A stretch of 64,000 nt of DNA from Streptomyces sp. NBC_01460 (GTDB taxonomy: Bacteria; Actinomycetota; Actinomycetes; Streptomycetales; Streptomycetaceae). Location of the stretch: positions 992,001-1,056,000 of the forward strand of contig NZ_CP109473.1 in assembly GCF_036227405.1 (NCBI RefSeq), given 5' to 3'. Numbering within the stretch: the first letter of the stretch is position 1; every line of letters starts with the position of its first letter. The translations under genes were made by a program, and so were the position numbers. The notes below the pieces were generated by a model. That model ran no database searches. It saw only the letters and a list, made by a program, of their open reading frames with translations, and was not told where the DNA came from. Positions 26,630 through 37,100 of the stretch are shown here, one piece after another.

Positions 26630-27070
26630 TCAGCTGATGTCCCCGCCGTGCCCGGGCTTCGGAGCGCCCGGCGGTACGAAACACGCGGTGACGGTCTTGC
26701 CCGACGCCTGCGGATGCGTGGCCCAGCCGTCGGAGAGCGCGTCGATGATGGCCATTCCGCGCCCCCCGGTCGTCGTGAGGTCCTCGGGCTGCTTGGCCGG
26801 GGGCACGGGGTCGGAGTCGTGGACACTCACATGCAGGCAGTGGCTGTCCCAGGTCAGAACCAGCTGGGCGTCACTGTGCGCGTGCACGTGTGCGTTGGTG
26901 ACCAGTTCGGAGACACTGAGCAGGATCGAGTCGACCATGTCGGGGGCTTCCCTGGTCCACTCCAGGGAAGCCAGGTGCTCACGCGTCCAACGGCGGCCGG
27001 CCCGCACGCCTTGCGAGACCGGAAACGACTGAGCCCATCCCACCGCGCGCAGCGATGTGTCCTTCGTCAT
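26630..27070 (-). CDS. RsbW-like ATP-binding anti-sigma regulator (HATPase_c)
   Basis: From the ATG at 27070, with GGAGGG upstream, it has 146 residues. A single GHKL ATPase domain carries the N box ELVTNAHVHAHS, the G1 region VHDSDPVPP and the G2 loop TTGGRGMAIIDALSD. There is no histidine phosphoacceptor or sensor domain. This is the abundant Streptomyces type of stand-alone serine kinase/anti-sigma factor that partners with STAS antagonists and SpoIIE phosphatases. No antagonist or sigma gene is adjacent. Confidence 0.88.
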   Translation of the reverse strand: MTKDTSLRAVGWAQSFPVSQGVRAGRRWTREHLASLEWTREAPDMVDSILLSVSELVTNAHVHAHSDAQLVLTWDSHCLHVSVHDSDPVPPAKQPEDLTTTGGRGMAIIDALSDGWATHPQASGKTVTACFVPPGAPKPGHGGDIS

Positions 27071-27336
27071 CGTCCCTCCCTCACTCGGCACTCCTCACTC
27101 CTCTACCCCCGTCTTCGGGGAACACCCTCGCACCCCCGGCACGCGGCCCGGCCACCGGCGCCCCGGAGCCGAAGCGGGAACAAGGTCTTCCTGCCGGGTC
27201 TCGGGGCGCGCACCTCACCCCCTGGTGGGGGGGCACTCCATGCCCGATCGGCGCCAGATGCCCGGCCGCCGCATTCATGGGGACCTTGCCAAGCCCTGGT
27301 GCGCGGGACGGAGGCCGGGCAGGCTAGTTTGCTCGG

Positions 27337-27777
27337 ATGAGTCTCCTTGATGATGTGGCCGAGCGCGACGGCTGGCGCTGCTGGGTGTGCGACGAAGCGG
27401 TCGACCCCGACGAGTCGGTGAACGACCCGCGAGGGCCCAGCGTCGACAGCCGGACCGCCGACCGGAAGGCCAAGGTCGCCGAGCGGCTCGCGCACCGCGG
27501 ATGCAACACCCGCAAGGGCGCGGTCAAGGTGACCATCGCCTGGCCGGACAGCCTGTACGTGGTCGAACCCGCGCCGCTGATCACCGTCGCCGGGCGGCTG
27601 GAGCGCAAGGGGGGCCGCGAGATGGTGGGGCGTTGTCCGACCGAGCGGGACGCCCAGGCGGCGGCGGACTGGCTGGTGGACCGGTTCTCCCGCCTGGTGC
27701 CGGGGCTGCCGGTGACCGCCGGCATCGAGCCGGGCGGCGGCCAGTTCCTCGTCGTCCTGTCCACCGGCCGTCGCTGA
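27337..27777 (+). CDS. Small HNH-like zinc protein
   Basis: 146 residues. Residues 11-61 resemble an HNH endonuclease fold: CWVC (Cys15, Cys18), a later His53 and Cys56-Asn57 in HRGCNTRKG. The usual central DH pair is replaced by SVDSRTADRK, so nuclease activity is doubtful. The C-terminal half is a small alpha/beta region without recognised motif. It is related to conserved actinobacterial hypothetical proteins and sits alone between the RsbW-like gene (divergent) and an unknown gene. Function unknown. Confidence 0.65.
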   Translation: MSLLDDVAERDGWRCWVCDEAVDPDESVNDPRGPSVDSRTADRKAKVAERLAHRGCNTRKGAVKVTIAWPDSLYVVEPAPLITVAGRLERKGGREMVGRCPTERDAQAAADWLVDRFSRLVPGLPVTAGIEPGGGQFLVVLSTGRR

Positions 27778-27917
27778 CCATCACCGGCGCACCCTCACGC
27801 CGAGCTGAGTCGGCTCCCACGGCGGCCACGCCGAGATCGTCTTCACCGACGTGCCCGCACCGACTGTTCCGGCACACCTACGCTGCTGGGGATATCGCAT
27901 GTGAACGAAGGACACAA

Positions 27918-28571
27918 ATGGCTCGCCCTTACAACCCCGGACCAAAACAGTTCGTCTTCGCTGTAGGTGACGGAAACGACCAGCAGGTCTCCGTGGGTGA
28001 CCCTCAGGAAGCGTACGTAGCGTTCTCCGCGTTCTTCCGGGAGCGGGATTCCGACACCTACACCATCGAAGATGTGCCGGCAGGCCAGAAACTGGTGCTC
28101 ATGCCCGGTCAAGGTGTGATCGCCCGGATCGAGGCGGCGGACCGACGCCGGTCCGAATACCTCGCGGTCGACAGGGCCAATCGCTACACGCCGAGCGCGA
28201 TGCTGTTCTTCGAGAACGGATATGCCGGCCTCGACCACTTCGGCCAGTGGTTCCCGGACTTGGCCGACCTCGATGCGCCACCGGAGACTCGCGGTGTCGC
28301 CCGCGCCGCCACGATCACGACCGAATCCGCGGCAATCGAAGAAGTCGCCCGGATCTGGGCGAATTCTGGAATCGTAGACCCGAGCAACCAGTATTTCGTC
28401 TTCTTCGATTCGCACGATGCCGACGATGACCGGGCTGAACGAGCCGAACTGCTCCGGTTGATCGAATTCCTCGGTCTCGAACGAGTCGACGCCCCGGCTG
28501 AGGCCGCCGACGGTGAAGTCTGGGTGCGCGTCGACACGCGCCTCGACGCCGAGTTCGAACGGTGGTCATAA
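27918..28571 (+). CDS. Hypothetical protein
   Basis: 217 residues, acidic, soluble, with no signal peptide or membrane helix. I do not recognise a family. The N-terminus is KQFVFAVGDGNDQQVSVGD and the centre contains MLFFENGYAGLDHFGQWFPDLADL. Asp/Glu-rich helices near the C-terminus (DSHDADDDRAERAELLRL) could be surface charge. The ATG at 27918 has GAAGGA seven bases upstream. A longer open frame reaching back to 27387 overlaps the HNH-like gene out of frame and was not accepted. It converges on the end of the PKS operon, 240 bp away. Confidence 0.6.
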   Translation: MARPYNPGPKQFVFAVGDGNDQQVSVGDPQEAYVAFSAFFRERDSDTYTIEDVPAGQKLVLMPGQGVIARIEAADRRRSEYLAVDRANRYTPSAMLFFENGYAGLDHFGQWFPDLADLDAPPETRGVARAATITTESAAIEEVARIWANSGIVDPSNQYFVFFDSHDADDDRAERAELLRLIEFLGLERVDAPAEAADGEVWVRVDTRLDAEFERWS

Positions 28572-28811
28572 CAGCTGGCGCCGTTCCGGAAACGACTCGC
28601 CTGCGAGTCAATCGGCTCCCTGTTGTCGCAGCACGTGAAGTCAAGGCGGAGCGAAGTGGTGGATCCGAAGGAATCACGCGCCCGGCCATGGTGAAGTCGC
28701 CGCCGCGCATCAGGTTGCTCATCACCTGTCCACCCGGAGGGAAGCCATCGGGGCACTGTTCGTCCCCGGAGCCGTCAGATCAAGACGAAGTTCTGTTGCA
28801 TGCGGCGCTCG

Positions 28812-30059
28812 TCACGCGAGGGCGCGGATCGCCTCGATGGTCCGGTCCACGCTGAGGGTTCCGTTCGCACAGTCGCGCAGCAGGGCCGTAACCCGTTCGT
28901 CCTGGTATTCGCGCAGAGGCGCGGGTGGGGCCTCGGGTGCTGCGGCTGGGGCGACGTCGTCGCGGGTCAGGAGGTGGTCCGCCAGGGCGGCGCAGGAACG
29001 GTGCTGGAAGATGACGTCCGGCTTGATCGGAACGCCGAGGACCGTTGCGGCCCGGCGGGCCAGGCGCACGTAGATGATGGAGTTCAGGCCGAGCTGCCGG
29101 AACGACGCGTCCTCGTCGAAGCCCAGCGCCTCGTCGCCGATCTCCGGCTGGAGGATCTCGCGCTTGATGCGCTCGATCAGGTCTCGGCGTGGGTCGGGCG
29201 CGGGCTCCTGCGCGGTGGTGATCCGGTCGATGAGCGAGGTGAGCACCTTCGATTCGCCCAGTTCCGTGAATTCCGACACGCCCGCGTCCCGCAGATACCG
29301 GATGCAGTCGGTCCAGCGGACGGGCTTGGCGATCTGTTCGGCGAGCAGTTCGCGGACTTCCTGCGCATCGGGGCCGAACGGCCGGCCGGTCACGTTGGAG
29401 ATGACCGGTGTCCGCAGTTCACCCACGTCGACCGCGGCCAGCAGGGAGCGGAAGCGCGCGGCGGCCGGGGCCATCGCCGGCGCGTGGAAGGGTCCGCTGA
29501 CCCGGACCGGGATGAAGCCTCGGACACCCTCCACCTTCTCGAAGACCACCTTGATCCGCGCCAGTTCCTCGCGGCTGCCGGAGAGCACGAACTGCTCGGG
29601 CGCGTTGTAGTTGGCGATGACGACTCCGGTGGCATCGTGCTGCGCCAGGGTCTCCTCGACGATCTGCTCGGAGACACCGACGACTGCGGCCATCGCACCG
29701 CCGCTGACCTGGCTCATCAACTCCGCACGGCGTTGCACCAGCGTCAGGCCTGTTTCGAAGTCGAAGGCGCCGGCCGCGAACAGTGCGCTGTACTCGCCGA
29801 GGCTGTGGCCCGCGAAGTAGTCCGCGGGTGGCAGGTCCTCCTGCGCCGCTGACCAGTGCAGCGCGTTGACGACGTAGATCGCGGGTTGCGCGTACGCGGT
29901 GTCGGACAGCCGTCGTTCCGGGTTCTCCAGACAGAGCTCTTCGACCGAGTATCCGAGCGCCCGGTCGGCGCGGCCTCGGAGGTCGGGGAACCTTCCGAAC
30001 AGGCTCCGTCCCATCCCCTTCTTCTGGGTGCCCTGTCCCGGGAACACGTAGCAGCGCAT
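28812..30059 (-). CDS. Discrete malonyltransferase-ACP fusion (trans-acting AT)
   Basis: 415 residues from the ATG at 30059, which shares a base with the stop of the KASIII gene (TGATG). Residues 1-290 form a FabD-type acyltransferase: YVFPGQGTQKKGMG, nucleophile Ser86 in GHSLGEYSAL, and VSGPFHAPAM with the catalytic His and the Phe typical of malonyl specificity. An acyl carrier domain follows with the attachment serine Ser327 in LGLNSIIYV. The C-terminal tail (LLRDCANGTLSVDRTIEAI) resembles the short helical docking motif at the start of megasynthase A. It is the last gene of the operon and should load malonyl onto AT-less modules of A and B and onto the module of C with a dead AT. Confidence 0.9.
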   Translation of the reverse strand: MRCYVFPGQGTQKKGMGRSLFGRFPDLRGRADRALGYSVEELCLENPERRLSDTAYAQPAIYVVNALHWSAAQEDLPPADYFAGHSLGEYSALFAAGAFDFETGLTLVQRRAELMSQVSGGAMAAVVGVSEQIVEETLAQHDATGVVIANYNAPEQFVLSGSREELARIKVVFEKVEGVRGFIPVRVSGPFHAPAMAPAAARFRSLLAAVDVGELRTPVISNVTGRPFGPDAQEVRELLAEQIAKPVRWTDCIRYLRDAGVSEFTELGESKVLTSLIDRITTAQEPAPDPRRDLIERIKREILQPEIGDEALGFDEDASFRQLGLNSIIYVRLARRAATVLGVPIKPDVIFQHRSCAALADHLLTRDDVAPAAAPEAPPAPLREYQDERVTALLRDCANGTLSVDRTIEAIRALA

Positions 30060-31123
30060 CAGATCCGCCCGCCCCCGAGGTCGAATCCGGCGGGCCGCGT
30101 CGGCCACTCGGGAAGCTCCATGATCCGGACCACGGCGCACGTCCAGGTGAAGCCGGCGCCGACGCCGAGCAGCATGCAGAGGTCGCCGACGTCCACGGCA
30201 CGCTCCTTCACGAGGTGGTCGAGTCCGGCGATCTGGTCGCCCGCGCCGAGGTGGCCGACGGTGCGGCCCCAGGACCAGGTCGTGAGATCGAGGTCGATGT
30301 CGAGTGCGGCGAGGACCTCGCGCTGCAGCACGATGCGCCCGAAGTGCGGAACGACGAACCGGGCGACGTCGCCCAGACGAATGTCCGCGTCGTGCAGGGC
30401 TCGATCGACGCAGTCGCTGAGGCCGGCCCGGAATCGGCGGGTGAACTCGTCGAGCTCCACGTCTCCCAGGTACTGCAGTTTACGCAGACGCAGATCGATG
30501 GGGAGCGTGGGGTCGTGGTGCGGGGTGAAGGGCGCGTCGCCGCGATGCAGGCGCTCAAGGGTGGGATCCGACACCGTGGAGGTGCTCAGCACCTGTGCGA
30601 ACCCGGACCTCTTGCTGAGCACCATCGCCGACGCGCCGTCGCCGGGGACGATGCCGATGTCGCTGTTCCAGCGGTCGATCGCCGGCGGACCGACCTTGTC
30701 GGCGGTGGTCACCAGCGCCGCCACGTCGTCGGTGGCCGCGAGGGAGCGCGCCGCGATGTCCAACGCGGTCATGCAGCCGTTGGAAGCGTTCTTGACCTCG
30801 AAGGCGAGCGCCGAGTGGTCCCCGAGTACTTCGCGGTGGATGTAGGAAGCCGTCGGGTAGAGCTCGAGGCCTTGGAAGTACACGCAGGCGTGCAGAAGCA
30901 GCGCGATGTCCTCGGCCCGGTGACCCGACCTTTTTAGGGCGTCCCTGGCAGCGGCCACCGCCATCTCGGGCGGAGCTTCGTCCGTGGCCTCGCAGACCGA
31001 CTCGAGCTGCGTGTCCTCGGCGTCCTGGGCGTCGAACCGGCCGTCGGCGACGGCTTGTTCGACCTTGGTCGCCGGGGGGAGGTAGGTCGCCGTACCCGCG
31101 ATGAACAGGGCCTCTGTCTTCAC
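30059..31123 (-). CDS. KASIII-like acyltransferase/ketosynthase (CerJ/ChlB3 type)
   Basis: 354 residues; the GTG start overlaps the stop of PKS C (GTGA). It has the thiolase fold with Cys117 in NASNGCMTALD, His260 in VVPHFGR, and then GRTVGHLGAGDQIAGL where FabH has its asparagine (GNTSAAS). A Cys-His-Asp arrangement with a PHFGR-like block and GHLGAGD is characteristic of KASIII relatives that move acyl groups to alcohols, amines or carrier proteins (CerJ, ChlB3, PokM2, AviN) rather than make C-C bonds. In this operon it may transfer an acyl group between carriers or decorate the product. True starter condensation cannot be excluded. Confidence 0.82.
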   Translation of the reverse strand: MKTEALFIAGTATYLPPATKVEQAVADGRFDAQDAEDTQLESVCEATDEAPPEMAVAAARDALKRSGHRAEDIALLLHACVYFQGLELYPTASYIHREVLGDHSALAFEVKNASNGCMTALDIAARSLAATDDVAALVTTADKVGPPAIDRWNSDIGIVPGDGASAMVLSKRSGFAQVLSTSTVSDPTLERLHRGDAPFTPHHDPTLPIDLRLRKLQYLGDVELDEFTRRFRAGLSDCVDRALHDADIRLGDVARFVVPHFGRIVLQREVLAALDIDLDLTTWSWGRTVGHLGAGDQIAGLDHLVKERAVDVGDLCMLLGVGAGFTWTCAVVRIMELPEWPTRPAGFDLGGGRI

Positions 31124-34100
31124 TTCTCGTTCCCTCTCAGGGTGGTGGCCTGGTGGAGCAGGAGCCCGGCGATGGCCTCGGCGGTCGGGTAGTCGAACAC
31201 CAAGGTGGCGGGCAGCGTGGTGTTCAGCCGCTTGGCGAGGCGCTTGCGCAACTGGACCATGGTGAGCGAGTCGATCCCGAGGGAACGCAGTGCTCTGTCG
31301 GCCGGCACGCTGTCGGGTCCGGGCAGGCCGAGCACGTCGGCGGCCTCGCTGCGGACGAGGTCCAGCAGCAGATCCGCCCGTTCGGCTTCGGAGGCGCCGG
31401 CCATCCGCGTATCGAGCGACTGCGCGTTCTCGGAAACCTCGGCTCGGCGCCCTTCAGTGGTGCGCGGCAGCATGTCGCGCAGCAAGGGAGGCGCTTCCGT
31501 GTCGCCGAGCGCGTGTCGCAGCGATGCCAGTTCAAGGTGCACGGGCATCAGCTGGGCCTCGGGCCGCGAAAGTGCGACGTCCAGAGCATGCAGGCCCTCA
31601 GCCAAGGTCAGGGCACCGATCCCCTGACGCCGCAGGCGTCCCAGCTCGCCCTTGCCGAGGTGGGCGGTCATGCCCACTCCGGCCTGTTCCCAGAGCCCGA
31701 AGGCAAGGCTGAGTCCGGCCAGACCCCGCTTGCGCCGGTTCGCCGCCAGGGCGTCGAGTGTCGCGTTCGCCGCGGCGTACCCGCCTTGTCCTGCGGTGCC
31801 CAGCGTTCCGGCCGCCGAGGAGAAGAGCACGAACGCAGCCAGGTCCAGCTGCTCGGTCAGCTCGTCCAGCAGGCGCGCGCCCCGGACCTTGGGTGCCATC
31901 ACCCGGTGCAGCCGCTCCGCGGTGAAGCCCTGCACCAGGCCGTCGTCGAGCACGCCGGCGAGGTGGAACACGGCGGTGAGGGGATGGCGCGGGTCGATCC
32001 CTTCCAGTGCCGCGGCCACCGCGGCCCGCTCCGCGACGTCGCCCGCGACCAGATCCACTCGCTCGGCGCCCGCGGCTTCGAGCTCCCGCACGAACGAGCC
32101 GGCTTCGGGGACGTTGCCACCGCGCCGCGACAGAAGCACGAGCCGCCGCACTCCGTGCGTGCGGACCAGGTGCGTGGCGAGCGCGCTGCCGAGCTCGCCG
32201 AGACCGCCGGTGATCAGCACCGTGCCGTCCGGGTCGAGGGCGCGTGGCACGGTCAGCACGGTCTTGTGCGCGGCCTTCTTCCGCGCCTGGCGCAGGGCAC
32301 ACGGCGCGTCGCGTACGTCGAAGGCAGTGAACGACACCTCGTCCTGCCTCGAATCGGGGGCGGACGGATCAGCGGCCGCCTGCGCGAAGGTGAGGTGCGC
32401 GGGCAGCGGCCTGAGGGTGGCACCGTCCCCGCTGATCCGATTGCCCAGAGGGCCTGCCGCGCTGCCCATGACCCGGTCACCCGCGTGCAGGGAGGTGACG
32501 TCCCTGCCGACCTCCATGACGATCCCTGCGAACTCCAGTACCTGTGGTGCGTGCCTCGGGCTCATCCCGGCGGCGCGCACCGTGACGCGGACGTCCCGCG
32601 GCCCGACCGGCTCCGGCGCGCCCTCGTCGTGCGGGGCGGCGACGACGTCCAGCTGATCGTCTTCCCGCTGACGCACGTGCCAGCTTCCTTCGTCCGGCAG
32701 GACGAGCGCGTCGGCCTCACCGATGGTCGGCCTTGCTCGTGGCACGTGGGCGGTCTCGCCGCGCAGCACGCACTCCGGTTCGCCGCCGGTCTCGATCACG
32801 CGCGCCAGGAGCCGGAAGTCCGGCGTACCGGGGTCGAGGTCGATCAGGCGCAGGACGCGCTCGGGTTGTTCCGTGCGGGCCGTGCGCACCATGCCCCACA
32901 CCGCGGCCTGGGCCCAGTTCCCTACCTGATCGTCAGGGCTCGATGACACTGCGTCTCGGGTGATCCAGATGAGTTCCGCGCCTTGAAGCCGGGCATCGCC
33001 CAGGCACACCTGAAGCGTCCGCAGCGCTTCGGCGGCGCTGCGTTCCGCGTCGTACCACTGGGCGGACGCGCAGTCAGGCAGAGCGAACAGCAGTCGCCGA
33101 GGCGTGTCCGCCCGGACATCGAGCCGCTTCACGAGGGCGTCCAGGTCGGGTACGAGGTCGGCGCCGAGCCCCGCGCCCAACTCGGCGTCGCCGACCACGA
33201 GGGTGCCCGCGGGGTCGGGGGTTCCGGCCACGGGGTGTACGCGTTCGAAGCCGACGCGGTAGAGATGCTCGGCGGCCGGGTGTCCGCGACGTCTGCCGCG
33301 CTGGAACTTGAGCCTGCCGATCCGGGCCACCAACTGCCCTGCCGGGTCCGCCAGCCATACGGTGGCCGGTGCGAGGCCCTCGTCTCCGCCGGATTCGAAC
33401 GACACCCGCACGGTCAGTTCTCTGCCTGCGGCACGGTACAGCTCGACGTCCGACCAGATGAACGGGACGAGCGGCCCGGGAGCCGCACCCGCCTCCATCA
33501 GACCGGCGACGACGACCTGCAGTGCCGCGTCCAACAGTGCCGGATGCAGGCCGTGGTCGGCCGGATCCAGCGTGTCCGGAAGGGATACCCGCGCGTAGTG
33601 GACGCCGTCGCGGCAGGCGAGTTCGCGCAGTCCTCGGAAGGCCGGGCCGTAGTCGAGCCCGTTCGCGAGGGCGCGTCCGTAGAAGGCTTCGATGTCGAGG
33701 GCCCGGGCATCGGGCACCGGCCAGTCGCCGATGTCCGGCGGCGTCGTGGCACCGACGCCCGCGCGGGTCACGCACTCCCCGGTCACGTGCTGCTGCCAGG
33801 CCAGCGGCTCATCCGTGTCCTCGGGCTGGCTGTGGAACGCGAAGGGGCGTCGTCCGTGCGCGTCCGGATCGCCGACGGTGGCCTGGATCCGCAGCGCGCG
33901 GCCCGGAAGGAGGACGACCGGCTCCAGCAGCGTCAGGTCTGCCACGGTGTCGGCACTTGCGGTCCGGGCGGCGAACAGCGCGGCGTCGGTCAAGCCCGCG
34001 CCCGGCACGTAGACCTGCCCGCCGACGACGTGATCGGCCAGCCACGGGCACGCGTCGAGCGACAGCCGGCCGGTGAACAGGTAACCGCCGCTGCCGGCGA

Positions 34101-37100
34101 GCGTCGTGATCGCGTCGAACCACGGGTGCGCGTCGCGGGGCTGACCTGCCGTCACCGCGACGGGCCCGGCCGGAGGCTCGCCCAGCCAGAAGCGTTGGCG
34201 TTGGAACGCGTACGTCGGGGCGTCGACCTTGGCGGCGCCACGGGACCCGAGCACTCGCTCCCAGTCCAGGGAGAAGCCACGCTCGAACAACGTGGCGGCC
34301 GCTCGCCAGAGCTGGTCCAGGCCGCCCGAGGCACCTTCGGAGGGCGGGCCGACCTCGACGAACGTTCCGAAGCCCTCGGCGCGCAGCCGCTCCAGCGCGT
34401 GGTCGAGCCCCATGGGCTCCGGCTCCGGCAGGTCGCGGAACCAGTAGGCGCCGCTGAGCTCCGGGCCCGGCACGACCTCACCCGTCAGGCGCGAATGGAA
34501 AGGGATGGAGGTCCGGGCAGGGACGATCCCCGACATCGCACCGCCGGCCGCGTCCCCCGAGAGCGCGCGAGCTCGAAGGGCGATGACGCGGGCGCCGTCC
34601 TCCAGGCTCAACGCCCCGCTCACCACGGCGGCGGCGACCTCGCCGTGCGCGTCGCCCACCAGCGCCGCCGGCTCGACGCCCCAGCTGCGCCACAGCGCCG
34701 CACGTCCGAGGTGTGCCGCGAACAGCGTGCACGGCAGCACATCCTGACTGTTCACGTCCTCCTCGCCACGCATCACCTTCAGCACGGACCAGCCGGTCAA
34801 CGGCGAGAGCGCCGCGTCGCACTCCGCCACGGTGTCGCGGAACACCGCGCTCTGCTCCAGCAGTTGCCTGTTCGTCCCTGGGGGCTGCGCGTCCTGACCG
34901 CCGAACACGAAGGCGATCTCCCCCAGCGCCGTACCGGAGCCGGGCTCGACCGCACGCAGGGCTTCGGCAGCATCCATGGCGTTGCCCGCGAAGACCACGG
35001 CGCGCGCGTCGAAGTGCGTACGGCCGACAGCGGAGGTGTACGCGATGTCCCGCACCGACGTGGCGGGCCGCGCGTCGAGCCACTCGGCCCAGTGCTGGGC
35101 CTGCGCACGCAGAGCGGCCGTGTCGGTGCCTGAGATCACCAACGGGTGGACGAGATCGTCGCCGGGCCGGTCCGCGACGACGGTCTCCGGTGCTTCTTCG
35201 ATGATGATGTGCGTGTTCGTGCCACTGATACCGAAGGAGCTGATGCCGGCGCGACGCACCCGTCGGGTCCGCGGCCACTTCCTCGGCTGCCGCAGGAGCT
35301 CCAGTTCGCCGCCGGTCCAGTCGATCCGGGTGTTCGGCCTCTCCGCGTGGAGCGTGCGGGGCAGCAACTCGTGCTGAAGCGCCATCACCATCTTGATGAC
35401 GCCGATGACGCCGGAGGCCGCCTGAGCGTGGCCGATGTTGGACTTGGCCGATCCCAGGTGCAGGGGCCGCACGCGGCCCGAGAACACTGCGGCAAGGGCG
35501 CCGGCCTCGATGGGATCGCCGAGCACCGTGCCCGTGGCGTGCGCTTCGACGGCGTCGATGTCGGCCGGGGCCAGTCCCCCGTCGGCCAGGGCGCTGCGCA
35601 GCACGCGCTGCTGCGCGAGGCCGTTCGGCGCGGTGAGACCCTGGCTGCGGCCGTCCTGGTTCATGGCGGTGCCCCGCACGACGGCCAGCACACGGTCACC
35701 GTCGCGCCTCGCGTCCGAGAGCCGCTTGAGCACCAGGACGCCGCAGCCTTCCGCCCAGCTCGTCCCGTCGGCGTCGTCGGCGAAGCTCTTGCAGCGGCCG
35801 TCGGCCGCGAGCCCGTTGAGGCGGCTGAACTCGACGAAGATCTGCGGGGTGCTCATCACGGTCACTCCGCCGGCGAGCGCCAGGTCGCACTCGCCGCTGC
35901 GCAGCGCCTCGCACGCCAGGCGCAGGGCCACGAGCGACGAGCTGCACGCGGTGTCGATGGTGAGCGCGGGCCCGGACAGGCCGAGGGTATAGGCCACACG
36001 CCCGGAGATCAGGCTCGACCCGTTGCCGGTGATCTTGTAGCCGTCACTGCTCCCGACGTCCCAGCGCTGAGCGACGTCGTAGTCCGAACTCATCGCCCCC
36101 AGGTAGACGCCCGTGTTGCTGCCCTCGATGGACGCAGCGGGCAGACCGGCCCGTTCGAGTGCCTCCCACACGACTTCCAGAACGAGCCGCTGCTGCGGGT
36201 CCAGGGACAGCGCCTCACGCGGGCTGAGCCCGAAGAACGCCGCGTCGAAGTCCTCGACGTCGCGTACGAAGCCGCCCTTGCGCTCGAAGCGCCTGCCGGT
36301 GGCGGCGCGCTCCGCCTCCTCGATCGTGCTGAGATCCCACCCGTCCCAGCGCTGTGGGAACGGGGAGGAGGCTTCGCGGCCGTCGACGAGCAGTTCCCAG
36401 AACGCTTCGGGCGTGTCGACTCCCTCCGGAAGCCGGCAGGCCATGGACACGATCACGACGGGGTCGTCATCGTCGGGCCGCACGGGCACCGCGGCGACGG
36501 CGGTCGAGACTTCCGGGGCCTCGTACGGCGCATCCGCGTGCGTCAGCAGCAGCGTCGCGATCGCTCGCGGCGTGGGGTAGTCGAAGGCGAGGACCATGGG
36601 CAGCGCGACCCGTGTCCGTGCACTGAGGCGGTTTCGCAGCTCGACCACCATGAGGGAGTCAAGCCCCTGATCGCGCAGCGTCGTGTCGGGGCGCACGCCT
36701 TCCACGGGCCGGCCGAGCAAGGCCGCGGCCTCCTCCGTGACGAGTGCGACCATCGATCCCAGACGCTCGGGTTCCGGCAGTGCCCGCACGTCCTCGCGCC
36801 ACGAAGCACCGTCGACGACCGGGATCGCGTCGTCGTGTTCGTCCAGCCAGTACCTGCGGTGTTCGAACGCGTACGTCGGAAGGTCCGCCCTTCGCGTGTC
36901 CGAGGTCGGGAACACCCGCTTCCACGGGATCGGGACCCCTTGGACGTGCAGCTCCGCCAGCGCCCGCAGCGCCTGTTCGATCCCGCCGTGACCGCGGCGC
37001 AGGCTGCCCACCACGACGGCCGTCCCGTCGGCTTCGGTTCCCTGCGCCAGGGCTATCCCGAGCACCGGATGCGGACTCACCTCGACGAAGATCCCGAACC

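Noticed and set aside
35550..35580. HATGT variant in the second KS of PKS C taken as a dead KS
   Set aside because: The catalytic Cys and both His are present; a single Gly-to-Ala change is not enough to infer inactivity.
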